A stretch of DNA of 5,012 nucleotides from Phenylobacterium sp. (lineage in GTDB: Bacteria > Pseudomonadota > Alphaproteobacteria > Caulobacterales > Caulobacteraceae), in NCBI GenBank assembly GCA_028291285.1, contig JAQGIJ010000328.1:1-5012 (forward strand). The letters are read 5' to 3'. Below the pieces are notes generated by a model. That model saw only the letters and a program-made list of their open reading frames with translations. It was not told where the DNA came from and did not search any database. The position numbers and the translations under genes were made by a program. Shown one piece after another: positions 1 to 4,849 of the stretch (position 1 is its first letter; every line of letters starts with the position of its first letter).

Positions 1-2
1 TC

Positions 3-89
3 CTCGAGGCCGCTAAACAGTGGCACGAGAAGGCCCGTGAGGCGGGATATCTGCCGGCCCCCGAGAAGAAGGCGCGCCGTTCACGCTGA
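3..89 (+). CDS. C-terminal end of an unrecognised protein (5' end outside window)
   Basis: An open frame enters from the left edge and stops at TGA 87-89, giving 28 residues that begin LEAAKQWHEKAREAGYLP and end in a basic tail, KKARRSR. The segment looks like an amphipathic charged helix followed by a lysine/arginine-rich end, which is a believable protein terminus in GC-rich codon use. No domain can be assigned from so short a tail; the basic end would suit a nucleic-acid-binding or simply cytosolic protein, but that is speculation. It runs in the same direction as the CMD gene, but the 232-base spacer between them argues against tight operon linkage. Confidence 0.55.
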   Translation, partial: LEAAKQWHEKAREAGYLPAPEKKARRSR

Positions 90-321
90 CGGCGCTCCGG
101 TAGGCGTTGCCTGGCGACGTGACCGAACGGCGCGCGAAGTTCTAAGGCGGCCGCTCCTCTCCGGAACCCGACATTCCGTTTCCGTGCCGCTGACGTCCGA
201 TTAGCGTTAGTTCTCGGGCGCCAGGCAACCACCGAGCAGCTGGCGCGGTGGTTGCGCTTGGCGGCTGTGGACAGAGGCCAGGCACGGGGCCAAAAACGAC
301 CAAGACGCGCCGGAGAACCAC
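90..321. other. Intergenic spacer with overlapping inverted repeats
   Basis: No convincing gene lies here; the only frames are short or are antisense shadows of the CMD gene. The spacer holds three sets of inverted repeats that share segments. GTTGCCTGGCG (106-116) is the exact reverse complement of CGCCAGGCAAC (219-229). GCAACCACC (225-233) matches GGTGGTTGC (247-255). GCGCCAG (218-224) matches CTGGCGC (240-246). I see no consensus promoter. The repeats lie in the probable leader of the gene that starts at 322. Confidence 0.6.
218..255 (+). repeat. Two crossing (mutually exclusive) inverted repeats
   Basis: A 7-bp pair (218-224 with 240-246) and a 9-bp pair (225-233 with 247-255) are interleaved in the order A-B-A'-B'. 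With no spare bases between adjacent arms, both stems cannot easily form together, so an RNA would choose one or the other. The 5' arms can also pair over 11 bases with 106-116. The region ends about 66 bases upstream of the CMD start codon. Whether it is transcribed as a leader is not shown by the sequence. Confidence 0.5.
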
Positions 322-891
322 ATGAGACTCAGCCAGCCACGGATCGCCCCCTTGCAGGATGACGAACTCACGCCGGAGCAGGCCGAAGCCCTGCGCCCGG
401 TGCGCGAAGGCAGCATGGGCGTGCTGAACATCTTCCGCACGCTGGCCCGGGCGCCAAAGGCGCTGACCCGATTCAACCAGTGGGGCAGCTACGTGCTTTC
501 GCGGCGCAACGACCTGCCCGCGCGCCAGCGGGAGATCGTCATCCTGCGGACCGGCTGGCTCTGTAAGTCGGGCTACGAGTGGACGCAGCACGTGGAGATC
601 GGCCTCCAAGCCGGCCTGACGCGAGACGAGATCGAACGAATCAAAGCAGGGGCAGACGCCGGCTGGAGCGCGGCAGATGCAGCCCTGATCCGCGCCACGG
701 ACGAGCTTAAGGCCGACCAGTTCATCGGCGAGGCGACCTGGGCGGAGCTCGGTCGGAACTTCACCGACAAACAGCGGATGGACGTGGTCTTCACGGTGGC
801 TCAGTACACCCAGGTTTCGATGATCCTGAACACGTTCGGCGTGCAACTGGATGAGGGCCAGACGCTCGATCCGGACCTCAACGACTCCTGA
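322..891 (+). CDS. Carboxymuconolactone decarboxylase (CMD/AhpD-like) family protein
   Basis: This is a 189-residue cytosolic protein of the all-helical CMD/AhpD superfamily, which includes gamma-carboxymuconolactone decarboxylase and peroxidase-type AhpD. The CMD core lies at about residues 50-130, with the signature around E71-I-V-I-L-R, W79-L-C81, Y85-E-W87 and H90, followed by the usual IGLQAGLTRDEI helix. It has one cysteine in the active-site loop (C81) and not the CxxC pair of true AhpD, so AhpD-type thiol peroxidase chemistry is unlikely; the exact reaction is unknown. The length fits the stand-alone W-L-C-x-S-x-Y-E-W subgroup found in many Proteobacteria. The ATG at 322 is supported by GGAG at 312-315, six bases upstream. 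The gene stands alone with no operon partner visible downstream. Confidence 0.88.
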   Translation: MRLSQPRIAPLQDDELTPEQAEALRPVREGSMGVLNIFRTLARAPKALTRFNQWGSYVLSRRNDLPARQREIVILRTGWLCKSGYEWTQHVEIGLQAGLTRDEIERIKAGADAGWSAADAALIRATDELKADQFIGEATWAELGRNFTDKQRMDVVFTVAQYTQVSMILNTFGVQLDEGQTLDPDLNDS

Positions 892-943
892 GCCGCTCAG
901 CGCCTTTCGGCATTGGCCGCAGGAGGGCGGCCGGCAGGCGGCG

Positions 944-962
944 GCTCGACCTGTCGTCGAGC
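944..962 (+). terminator. Candidate hairpin downstream of the CMD gene
   Basis: A perfect 7-bp stem, GCTCGAC / GTCGAGC, with a 5-base CTGTC loop lies 52 bases after the CMD stop codon. No T-run follows (the next bases are TCTGGGG), so it is not a classic intrinsic terminator. It may be a 3'-end stabilising stem or chance in GC-rich DNA. Confidence 0.25.
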
Positions 963-1277
963 TCTGGGGCCGCTGGACCACGCTGCACTCCGAAGCGCCC
1001 GAACTGAGGGGCTAGACCGCCTAGCCGAGTCGCCGGCGCAGCGTCGCCTTGCCGGCAGTCCACCTCCCCCATTTCCCATAACTCTGCATCGGCGAGTCCG
1101 CCGCGAGGTTGGAGATCAGCGCTGGCAAGGGACCCGCCCAATCATCGGCTAAAGGCGGTTAGCGGACATCGAGAGTTGGCCAGGCTCGTCGCTTCAAGCC
1201 TGAAGATCAGATCCTTTCACCTCCTTGGCGGCCTTGCAACATTTGTCAGCCTCAACCGTTACAGCACCACACTGACA

Positions 1278-1281
1278 GGAG
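1278..1281 (+). promoter_or_regulatory. Ribosome binding site that fixes the start at 1290
   Basis: GGAG (within ACAGGAGTAG) sits eight bases before ATG 1290. It marks this ATG, not the TTG at 1176, as the start, and it places the signal peptide exactly at the N-terminus. Confidence 0.75.
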
Positions 1282-1289
1282 TAGGCATT

Positions 1290-1955
1290 ATGGTTCGCAA
1301 TACGTTCTTCGCATCGCTTCTTGCCTCAAGCGCTGTAGTTCTCGCCGTTGCGACGCCAGCCCATGCAGGTAAGGGCGAACGCGCTCGCGAAGCCATCTCC
1401 GCCGCGGAGGCCAAGATCCACACCGCCGAATCAATCGGTACGGGCGTCGAAGTTCCGGCCGCCACGGCCGCAGCGCGGGCAGCCCTGGCGAACGCAAAGG
1501 AAGATCTGGCGTCCGGTAACAAGTCGGCTTCGATCACAGAGGCCATCCGGGCTTCGGCGTTTGCCGACACCGCGATCGGTGAATTGCAGCGTCGCAAGGA
1601 CGAGTCCGTCGCCGCGGCGCAGGCGTCCCAGCGAGAAGGTGTCGCCGCAGCTCAGGACCAGGCCGCCAGCGCGCAGCAGCAGGCCGCGACCGCCCAACAA
1701 CAGGCTGCGGAAGCCAGCGCCCGCGCCGACGCCGCTCAGCAGGCTGCAGCAAGTTCGGCGGCGGACGCAGCGGCTGCGCGCAGCGCTGCGGCCGCTGCGC
1801 AGACGCAACCTGCGCAGGTCGAGACGACCGTCACCACGCAGCAACGGGGCGCTGCCCATCGCACTTCGAAGACACGTGTGACACGGCGCACGACAAGCGT
1901 CGTGCCCGCCCCGACCGACCAGGTCACCACGACGACAAGCGTGACCCAACACTGA
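1290..1955 (+). CDS. Exported Ala/Gln-rich coiled-coil protein with DUF4398-like N-terminal half
   Basis: The 221-residue product starts with a signal peptide (charged VRN, hydrophobic FFASLLASSAVVLAVA, cleavage site AHA-G at residues 26/27), so it should be periplasmic. There is no lipobox cysteine, so it is probably not a lipoprotein. Residues 27 to about 105 resemble DUF4398: paired helices with AEAKIHTAE, ARAALANAKEDLASGN and ASAFADTAIGELQRRKDE. Residues about 106-173 are almost all Ala, Gln and Ser with seven-residue periodicity, predicting a long helix or coiled coil. The tail (about 174-221) is Thr-, Arg- and Val-rich, probably extended. DUF4398 proteins are cell-envelope associated and of unknown function; a structural or spacer role is an inference. 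Composition is extreme, so domain calls by similarity are easily misled. Confidence 0.8.
   Translation: MVRNTFFASLLASSAVVLAVATPAHAGKGERAREAISAAEAKIHTAESIGTGVEVPAATAAARAALANAKEDLASGNKSASITEAIRASAFADTAIGELQRRKDESVAAAQASQREGVAAAQDQAASAQQQAATAQQQAAEASARADAAQQAAASSAADAAAARSAAAAAQTQPAQVETTVTTQQRGAAHRTSKTRVTRRTTSVVPAPTDQVTTTTSVTQH
1662..1808 (+). repeat. Degenerate 21-bp (7-residue) repeats in the coiled-coil region
   Basis: From residue 125 the protein can be laid out as seven consecutive seven-residue blocks. The first two, AASAQQQ and AATAQQQ, are nearly identical; later blocks drift (AAEASAR, ADAAQQA and so on to residue 173). At the DNA level the first two blocks already use different codons (CAGCAGCAG against CAACAACAG). 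The repeat is therefore old or held at the protein level, not a fresh tandem duplication. Confidence 0.5.
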
Positions 1956-1971
1956 TCGGGGTCGTTAACCA

Positions 1972-1997
1972 GCGCGGCCGTACTCAGACGGCCGCGC
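1972..1997 (+). terminator. Strong hairpin after the exported coiled-coil gene
   Basis: GCGCGGCCGT and ACGGCCGCGC form a perfect 10-bp stem with a 6-base loop (ACTCAG), starting 17 bases after the stop codon in the gap between convergent genes. The following bases (CACTTGCTCT) are only mildly T-rich. It is best read as a terminator-type hairpin for the plus-strand gene, usable from either side by symmetry. Confidence 0.55.
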
Positions 1998-2119
1998 CAC
2001 TTGCTCTAGCTCCTGCGATGTCCGGCCAGCAGGACGGCTGAGCGCCAGCTGTGGACGTTGACTCCTCGGCGTGAACTCAGCTGCCGACCTGACATGCTGT
2101 GCGCCGGTCCGACGCCGCG

Positions 2120-2133
2120 CCCGCTCTGGCGGG
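2120..2133 (-). terminator. Short hairpin just after the nitroreductase-like gene
   Basis: On the transcribed (minus) strand CCCGC-CAGA-GCGGG forms a 5-bp stem beginning six bases after the stop codon at 2140. There is no U-run. It could act as a weak 3'-end structure, and the 10-bp hairpin at 1972-1997 lies further downstream. Confidence 0.25.
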
Positions 2134-2139
2134 TTGGGC

Positions 2140-2586
2140 CTACCGTCGTTCGAGCACCACAACCGGGATCTCGCGCTCCGTTGCGCGCTGGTAGTCGTCG
2201 TACTGCGGCCACACCTTTACCGCCTCGGCCCACAGGCGCGCACGCTCCGGCCCCTCGGCCGTCCGCGCCACCGCGTCAAAGACATCGGCCTTGACCTGCA
2301 CGTGGACGTGCGGATCCGCCGCAAGATTCTGATACCAGTCCGGGTGCTCGGGCGCGCCGCCCTTGGAGGCGATGATCACGGGGTCGTCGCCGTTGCTGAC
2401 GAAGATCAGTGGCGTGGTTCGCATCTTGCCCGAGTTGCGTCCCTTGGTCGTGAGCAACAGGATCGGCGCGCCGTTCCAGATGTAGCCCTGCTCGCCATGC
2501 GTATCGCGATAAAGGCGCACATGGCCGTCTCCAAAGACGCTCAGATCCATCTCGTCCCGCGAGTGCGGGGGCCTCAGCTCGCTCAT
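2140..2586 (-). CDS. Nitroreductase / deazaflavin-dependent (Ddn, DUF385) family protein
   Basis: The 148-residue product belongs to the small split-beta-barrel flavin/deazaflavin oxidoreductase family typified by mycobacterial Ddn. Family marks visible here are LLLTTKGRNSGKMRTTPL (residues 43-60), a beta strand ending in IIASKGG (71-77), HPDWYQNL (81-88) and a C-terminal YDDYQ...REIPVVVLER. In actinobacteria such proteins use F420; the cofactor in this lineage cannot be told from sequence and may be F420, FMN or another ligand. The start at 2586 is chosen because GAGGTGAG (minus strand, 2600-2593) precedes it at good spacing, and because the longer frame to 2763 adds 59 residues rich in Arg, Pro and Gly with no family match. 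It is monocistronic and converges on the exported coiled-coil gene. Confidence 0.85.
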   Translation of the reverse strand: MSELRPPHSRDEMDLSVFGDGHVRLYRDTHGEQGYIWNGAPILLLTTKGRNSGKMRTTPLIFVSNGDDPVIIASKGGAPEHPDWYQNLAADPHVHVQVKADVFDAVARTAEGPERARLWAEAVKVWPQYDDYQRATEREIPVVVLERR

Positions 2587-2594
2587 GGCTGTCT

Positions 2595-2600
2595 CACCTC
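2595..2600 (-). promoter_or_regulatory. Ribosome binding site that fixes the start at 2586
   Basis: GAGGTG on the minus strand, eight bases before ATG 2586, is a strong Shine-Dalgarno. It supports the 148-residue form over the upstream ATG at 2763. Confidence 0.75.
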
Positions 2601-2764
2601 TCGTTGCGTAGCGTATTGGTCCGCCAGCCCGCCGCCTCCCGAGTCGCCAACGCCGATGGCCGGCGTCCGGGCCCAGAAATTCCGCCGTAGCCGGACGCCA
2701 CCGGGTCGCGCGGGCCAGTGGCTCCTCGAACGGCTGTGCGCGCCACGCTGATCCCGCTCGCAAC

Positions 2765-2786
2765 CCGGCGGCTTTGTGCCCGCCGG
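2765..2786 (-). terminator. Candidate hairpin at the 3' end of the yceI-b561-yceI operon
   Basis: CCGGCGG (2765-2771) and CCGCCGG (2780-2786) make a 7-bp stem with an 8-base loop, 21 bases past the operon's last stop codon. Nearer the stop is a 10-base palindrome, CCCGCGCGGG (2798-2807). Neither has a U-run. Together they are plausible transcript-end structures in the 221-base gap before the nitroreductase-like gene, which otherwise must hold that gene's promoter. Confidence 0.35.
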
Positions 2787-2807
2787 CCGATAGTGGTCCC
2801 GCGCGGG

Positions 2808-3371
2808 CTAGCGATGGGCGCTTAGCGTGATGTCCAAGGGCACGCGTGTCGCGACAGGGTTCGCCGTGGCGAATTGCCCGCGCCCCACGCCGAACCAGGT
2901 CCTGTCGATCGCGGCCGAGCCGTGCATCTTCGCGATATTGCCTGAGATGGTCAGTTGGAAGGTCAGCGCCACCGGCCGCTTGACCCCGCGGATGCTCAGA
3001 TCTCCGGCCGCCTGATAGCGCCCGCCGCCAAGATCCTTGAATGCGTTCGACGTGAAGGTGGCTTGCGGAAAGGCCTTTGCCGAAAACCAGTCCTCGGTGG
3101 GCAGGGCCTCGTCCCGTGTGGCGTCCCCCGTCGAGGCGCTCGCGACATCGATCACGGCGACGACTTTCGAGCCGGCCAGGTTCTTCGGGTCGAAGGCGAC
3201 CTTCGCATCCCAGCGACGGAAGACCCCGCCGAAGGCCTGACCGTTCATCGAGCCGCTGAACCCGAGCTTAGAGGCGGCATGATCCACGGTCCATGCGGGC
3301 GCGGGCGCGGCGACGGCGGGCGCCATCACGGCGAGCGCCATGGCGACGCCGATGATCGGGGAGAAACGCAT
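2808..3371 (-). CDS. YceI family periplasmic protein (divergent copy, last gene of operon)
   Basis: The 187-residue product has a signal peptide (MRFSPIIGVAMALAVMAPAVAA, cleavage about residue 22), then a YceI domain: WTVDHAASKLGFSG (27-40), FDPKNLAGSKVVAVIDVAS, EDWFSAKAFPQATF, GDLSIRGVKRPVALTF and WFGVGRGQF (159-167). YceI proteins are lipocalin-like beta barrels that bind polyisoprenoids in the periplasm. Compared with the other YceI here, it lacks the VNHFGF segment after the first strand and the GDEVEL near the end, so it belongs to a different branch, of the type often coupled or fused to cytochrome b561. The start at 3371 follows AGGA (minus, 3383-3380) by eight bases. Only 10 bases separate it from the b561 stop, and the ribosome site overlaps that stop codon, which suggests translational coupling. 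Confidence 0.9.
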   Translation of the reverse strand: MRFSPIIGVAMALAVMAPAVAAPAPAWTVDHAASKLGFSGSMNGQAFGGVFRRWDAKVAFDPKNLAGSKVVAVIDVASASTGDATRDEALPTEDWFSAKAFPQATFTSNAFKDLGGGRYQAAGDLSIRGVKRPVALTFQLTISGNIAKMHGSAAIDRTWFGVGRGQFATANPVATRVPLDITLSAHR

Positions 3372-3381
3372 TTGAATGTTC

Positions 3382-3957
3382 CTAAGTGGAGCGCGCACCC
3401 AAGCCAGGGACCATCCGACCCAGGAGGCCATCCCGGTCGACGATCTGGTGTTTGAGCGCGGCGGCAAGATGAAGGGCGATCAGCAGCACGCTACCGATGG
3501 CGAGCGACAGGTGAACCCTGCCGGTCGCCGCCTCGACCGCCTTGCGCCCGTCCATCGGCAAGTCGTGAAGCCAGAACAGGTGGGGCCAGGGGATCACGCG
3601 CCAAAGCAAGGTCGGAAGGTTGTATGGGCTCACCGAAACCAGCACCCATCCGGTCAGCGGCATAAAGATCATGATGCCGTAAAAAGCCCAGTGGACAGCG
3701 TGCGCGACCCCTCTCTCCCAGGGCCTCATGGCTTCCGGCAGCGGAGGCGGCGGGCTCACGAGGCGCCAGGCCAGGCGGGCGATGCTCAGGAGCAGGACGG
3801 TGATCCCGATGGACTTGTGGAGCTGGAACAGCTCGAACTGCGCCATCCCCTTGAGGAAGATCATGCGCCAGCCGACAAGCAGGTTGGCGAGGATAAAGGC
3901 TGCGATCAGCCAGTGGAGCGCCATTGCTCCGATCGTATAGCGGCGACGTTCGGGCAT
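3382..3957 (-). CDS. Cytochrome b561 family di-heme membrane protein
   Basis: The 191-residue product has four predicted membrane helices (about residues 12-31, 46-66, 86-107 and 147-168). It matches bacterial b561 (CybB): RRYTIGAMALHWL at the N-terminus, QLHKSIG in helix 2 and GRVHLSLAIG...ALHLAAALKH in helix 4. The likely heme b ligands are H15, H47, H149 and H163; the 14-residue gap between the last two and the spacing of the first two closely follow E. coli CybB (H13, H47, H137, H151). The family moves electrons from the quinol pool, and CybB has been linked to superoxide oxidation. The start at 3957 has AGGA 11 bases upstream, rather long spacing, but begins at the conserved N-terminus. 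It sits between two exported YceI genes, which suggests a partner role at the membrane surface. Confidence 0.92.
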   Translation of the reverse strand: MPERRRYTIGAMALHWLIAAFILANLLVGWRMIFLKGMAQFELFQLHKSIGITVLLLSIARLAWRLVSPPPPLPEAMRPWERGVAHAVHWAFYGIMIFMPLTGWVLVSVSPYNLPTLLWRVIPWPHLFWLHDLPMDGRKAVEAATGRVHLSLAIGSVLLIALHLAAALKHQIVDRDGLLGRMVPGLGARST

Positions 3958-3977
3958 CGGTTGGATTGTCCTGAGTT

Positions 3978-4015
3978 CGCGGCTCTGTATCCCGGACGGC
4001 GGATGCGGAGCCGCG
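3978..4015 (-). repeat. Long imperfect hairpin between yceI and the b561 gene
   Basis: Within the 65-base gap, CGCGGCTC (3978-3985) pairs with GAGCCGCG (4008-4015) and the stem continues inward through GTATCC/GGATGC to an 8-base loop (3993-4000). As plus-strand RNA it would be a 15-bp stem with two G-U pairs; as the operon's minus-strand RNA those two become C-A mismatches. No U-run follows, so a processing or stability element or partial attenuator fits better than a full terminator. Confidence 0.55.
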
Positions 4016-4022
4016 CGCCGCG

Positions 4023-4637
4023 TCAGCTGGCCTGCTTTTCGAATGCGGCGCTGATGATCAGCTCCACCTCATCGCCGACCACCGGCACGTACTTGCTGAC
4101 GCCGAACTCGGAACGCTTGATCTGGCCGTGCGCGCTGAAGCCTGTCGTGAAGGCCTTGGTGAACGGATTGGGGCCGGCGCCCACGAAGCTGGCGTCCAGC
4201 ACGACCGGTCTGGTGACGCCGTGAAGGGTCAGATTGCCGGCGATCTTCGCCGTCTTGGGTCCGGTGCGCGTGACCTTCGTCGAGACGAAGCGCATGGTCG
4301 GGAACTTCGCCGCGTCGAGCCAGTCGCCGCCGCGCAGCTCGTCATCGAGCTTGGCGTTGGTCGTGGCGACATTTTGGATCGGCACCGTCACGTCGAGCTT
4401 AGTCGCGCCCAGGTTTTTCGGGTCCAGCTTCAGGGCGCCGGCGACGCCGCTGAACTCGCCGAAGTAATTATTGAAGCCAAAGTGGTTCACACTGAACACG
4501 ATGCGGCTGTGGAGGGGCTCCACCGCATAGGATCCCGCCTGGACAGCAGCGGGATTCGTATCGGCCGCTTGGCCGGCGAGGGGCGCGCAGAGCGCGAACC
4601 CGATCGCCGTCACGGCCGACAGAACGAGACGATTCAT
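4023..4637 (-). CDS. YceI family periplasmic protein (canonical copy, first gene of operon)
   Basis: The 204-residue product has a signal peptide (MNRLVLSAVTAIGFALCAPLAGQA, cleavage about residue 24) and a full YceI domain: YAVEPLHSRIVFSVNHFGF (37-55), FGEFSGVAG, LDPKNLGATKLDVTVPIQNV, LRGGDWLDAAKFPTMRFVST, AGNLTLHGVTRPVVLDA, and the late FGVSKYVPVVGDEVEL (178-193). These are standard marks of YceI, a periplasmic lipocalin-like fold that holds a polyisoprenoid, often induced by stress or high pH. ATG 4637 is preceded by GGAG (minus, 4647-4644) at six bases. It is the promoter-proximal gene, 65 bases before the b561 gene, and lies downstream of a LysR-type gene and dyad. C17 in the signal peptide is not in a lipobox, so a soluble periplasmic form is expected. 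Confidence 0.93.
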   Translation of the reverse strand: MNRLVLSAVTAIGFALCAPLAGQAADTNPAAVQAGSYAVEPLHSRIVFSVNHFGFNNYFGEFSGVAGALKLDPKNLGATKLDVTVPIQNVATTNAKLDDELRGGDWLDAAKFPTMRFVSTKVTRTGPKTAKIAGNLTLHGVTRPVVLDASFVGAGPNPFTKAFTTGFSAHGQIKRSEFGVSKYVPVVGDEVELIISAAFEKQAS

Positions 4638-4713
4638 CGAAGTCTCCAGGGGTGCTAGGAGGTTGAGTCTTGGTCACGCCGCGGAGACTTGCGCGCATGT
4701 CCGGTTCGCGCGG

Positions 4714-4755
4714 AATATGCTGAAGTTTCGGCGCCGAGTGCAGCCGCATAATGTA
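4714..4755 (-). promoter_or_regulatory. Candidate promoter region of the yceI-b561-yceI operon
   Basis: Two AT-rich minus-strand elements could be -10 boxes: TACATTAT (4755-4748) and CATATT (4719-4714). Neither has a good -35, as expected of an activator-dependent promoter. If CATATT is used, transcription would start near 4708 and the dyad centred on 4773 would sit near -65, the usual recognition position of LysR-type regulators. If TACATTAT is used, the dyad would cover the -35 region. The choice between them cannot be made from sequence. Confidence 0.35.
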
Positions 4756-4765
4756 GAACCATCTA

Positions 4766-4780
4766 TTCGGAGATTCCGAA
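4766..4780. promoter_or_regulatory. Perfect dyad, candidate LysR-type operator (T-N11-A)
   Basis: TTCGGA-GAT-TCCGAA is a perfect 6-bp inverted repeat with a 3-base centre, and T4767 to A4779 gives the T-N11-A spacing of LysR-type binding sites. It lies between the end of a LysR-type gene and the first yceI, 129 bases upstream of the yceI start codon. It is the clearest symmetric site in the 212-base spacer. Binding by the adjacent regulator is an inference. Confidence 0.5.
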
Positions 4781-4849
4781 CAGACGTGAGCGCGCTTCGC
4801 CAATCCAGCCGATCGTGACCGTCGCCGGCTTGCCGTTATCCAGAAGCGA

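Larger units (their letters stand above)
892..1289. other. 398-base intergenic region without a convincing gene
   Basis: No supported coding frame is present. A TTG-initiated extension of the downstream gene (from 1176) is rejected because it would bury a clean signal peptide. The stretch holds small hairpins: GCTCGAC/GTCGAGC (944-950 with 956-962), GGCTAG/CTAGCC (1010-1015 with 1021-1026) and weaker 5-bp ones near 1148-1163 and 1192-1205. A TTGCAA at 1234-1239 and TTACAG at 1259-1264 make a poor sigma-70-like pair with a 19-base spacer. The promoter of the exported coiled-coil gene should lie here, but I cannot place it firmly. Confidence 0.5.

Noticed and set aside
218..255. Integron attC-type recombination site
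   Set aside because: attC arms are nested (A-B-B'-A'); here they cross (A-B-A'-B'), and no core GTT/AAC site pair or integrase is present.
142..981. 279-residue minus-strand open frame
   Set aside because: It runs antisense to the well-supported CMD gene, is rich in Arg/Pro/Gly without domain logic, and is a GC-rich shadow.
1176..1289. TTG-started N-terminal extension of the exported coiled-coil protein
   Set aside because: It would place 38 unlikely residues before a clean signal peptide, and the GGAG at 1278-1281 supports ATG 1290.
1431..1952. 173-residue minus-strand frame, and a 177-residue plus-strand alternative frame at 1348-1881
   Set aside because: Both are Arg/Pro/Leu-rich shadows of the Ala/Gln-coding region, which opens other frames by composition alone.
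2071..2751. 226-residue plus-strand frame
   Set aside because: It is antisense to the nitroreductase-like gene, with no signal, motif or ribosome site to support it.
2587..2763. 59-residue N-terminal extension of the nitroreductase-like protein
   Set aside because: The added residues have shadow-like composition, whereas a strong GAGGTG precedes ATG 2586 and the family length fits about 148 residues.
3376..4224. 282-residue plus-strand frame
   Set aside because: It overlaps the b561 gene on the opposite strand; the b561 reading has heme ligands and membrane helices, while this one is charged and featureless.
4128..4658. 176-residue plus-strand frame
   Set aside because: It is antisense to the canonical YceI gene, with repetitive GAG/AE/R composition typical of a shadow.
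4468..4803. 111-residue minus-strand frame upstream of and overlapping yceI
   Set aside because: It overlaps the yceI start in another frame, crosses the operator/promoter region, and shows no domain or ribosome site.
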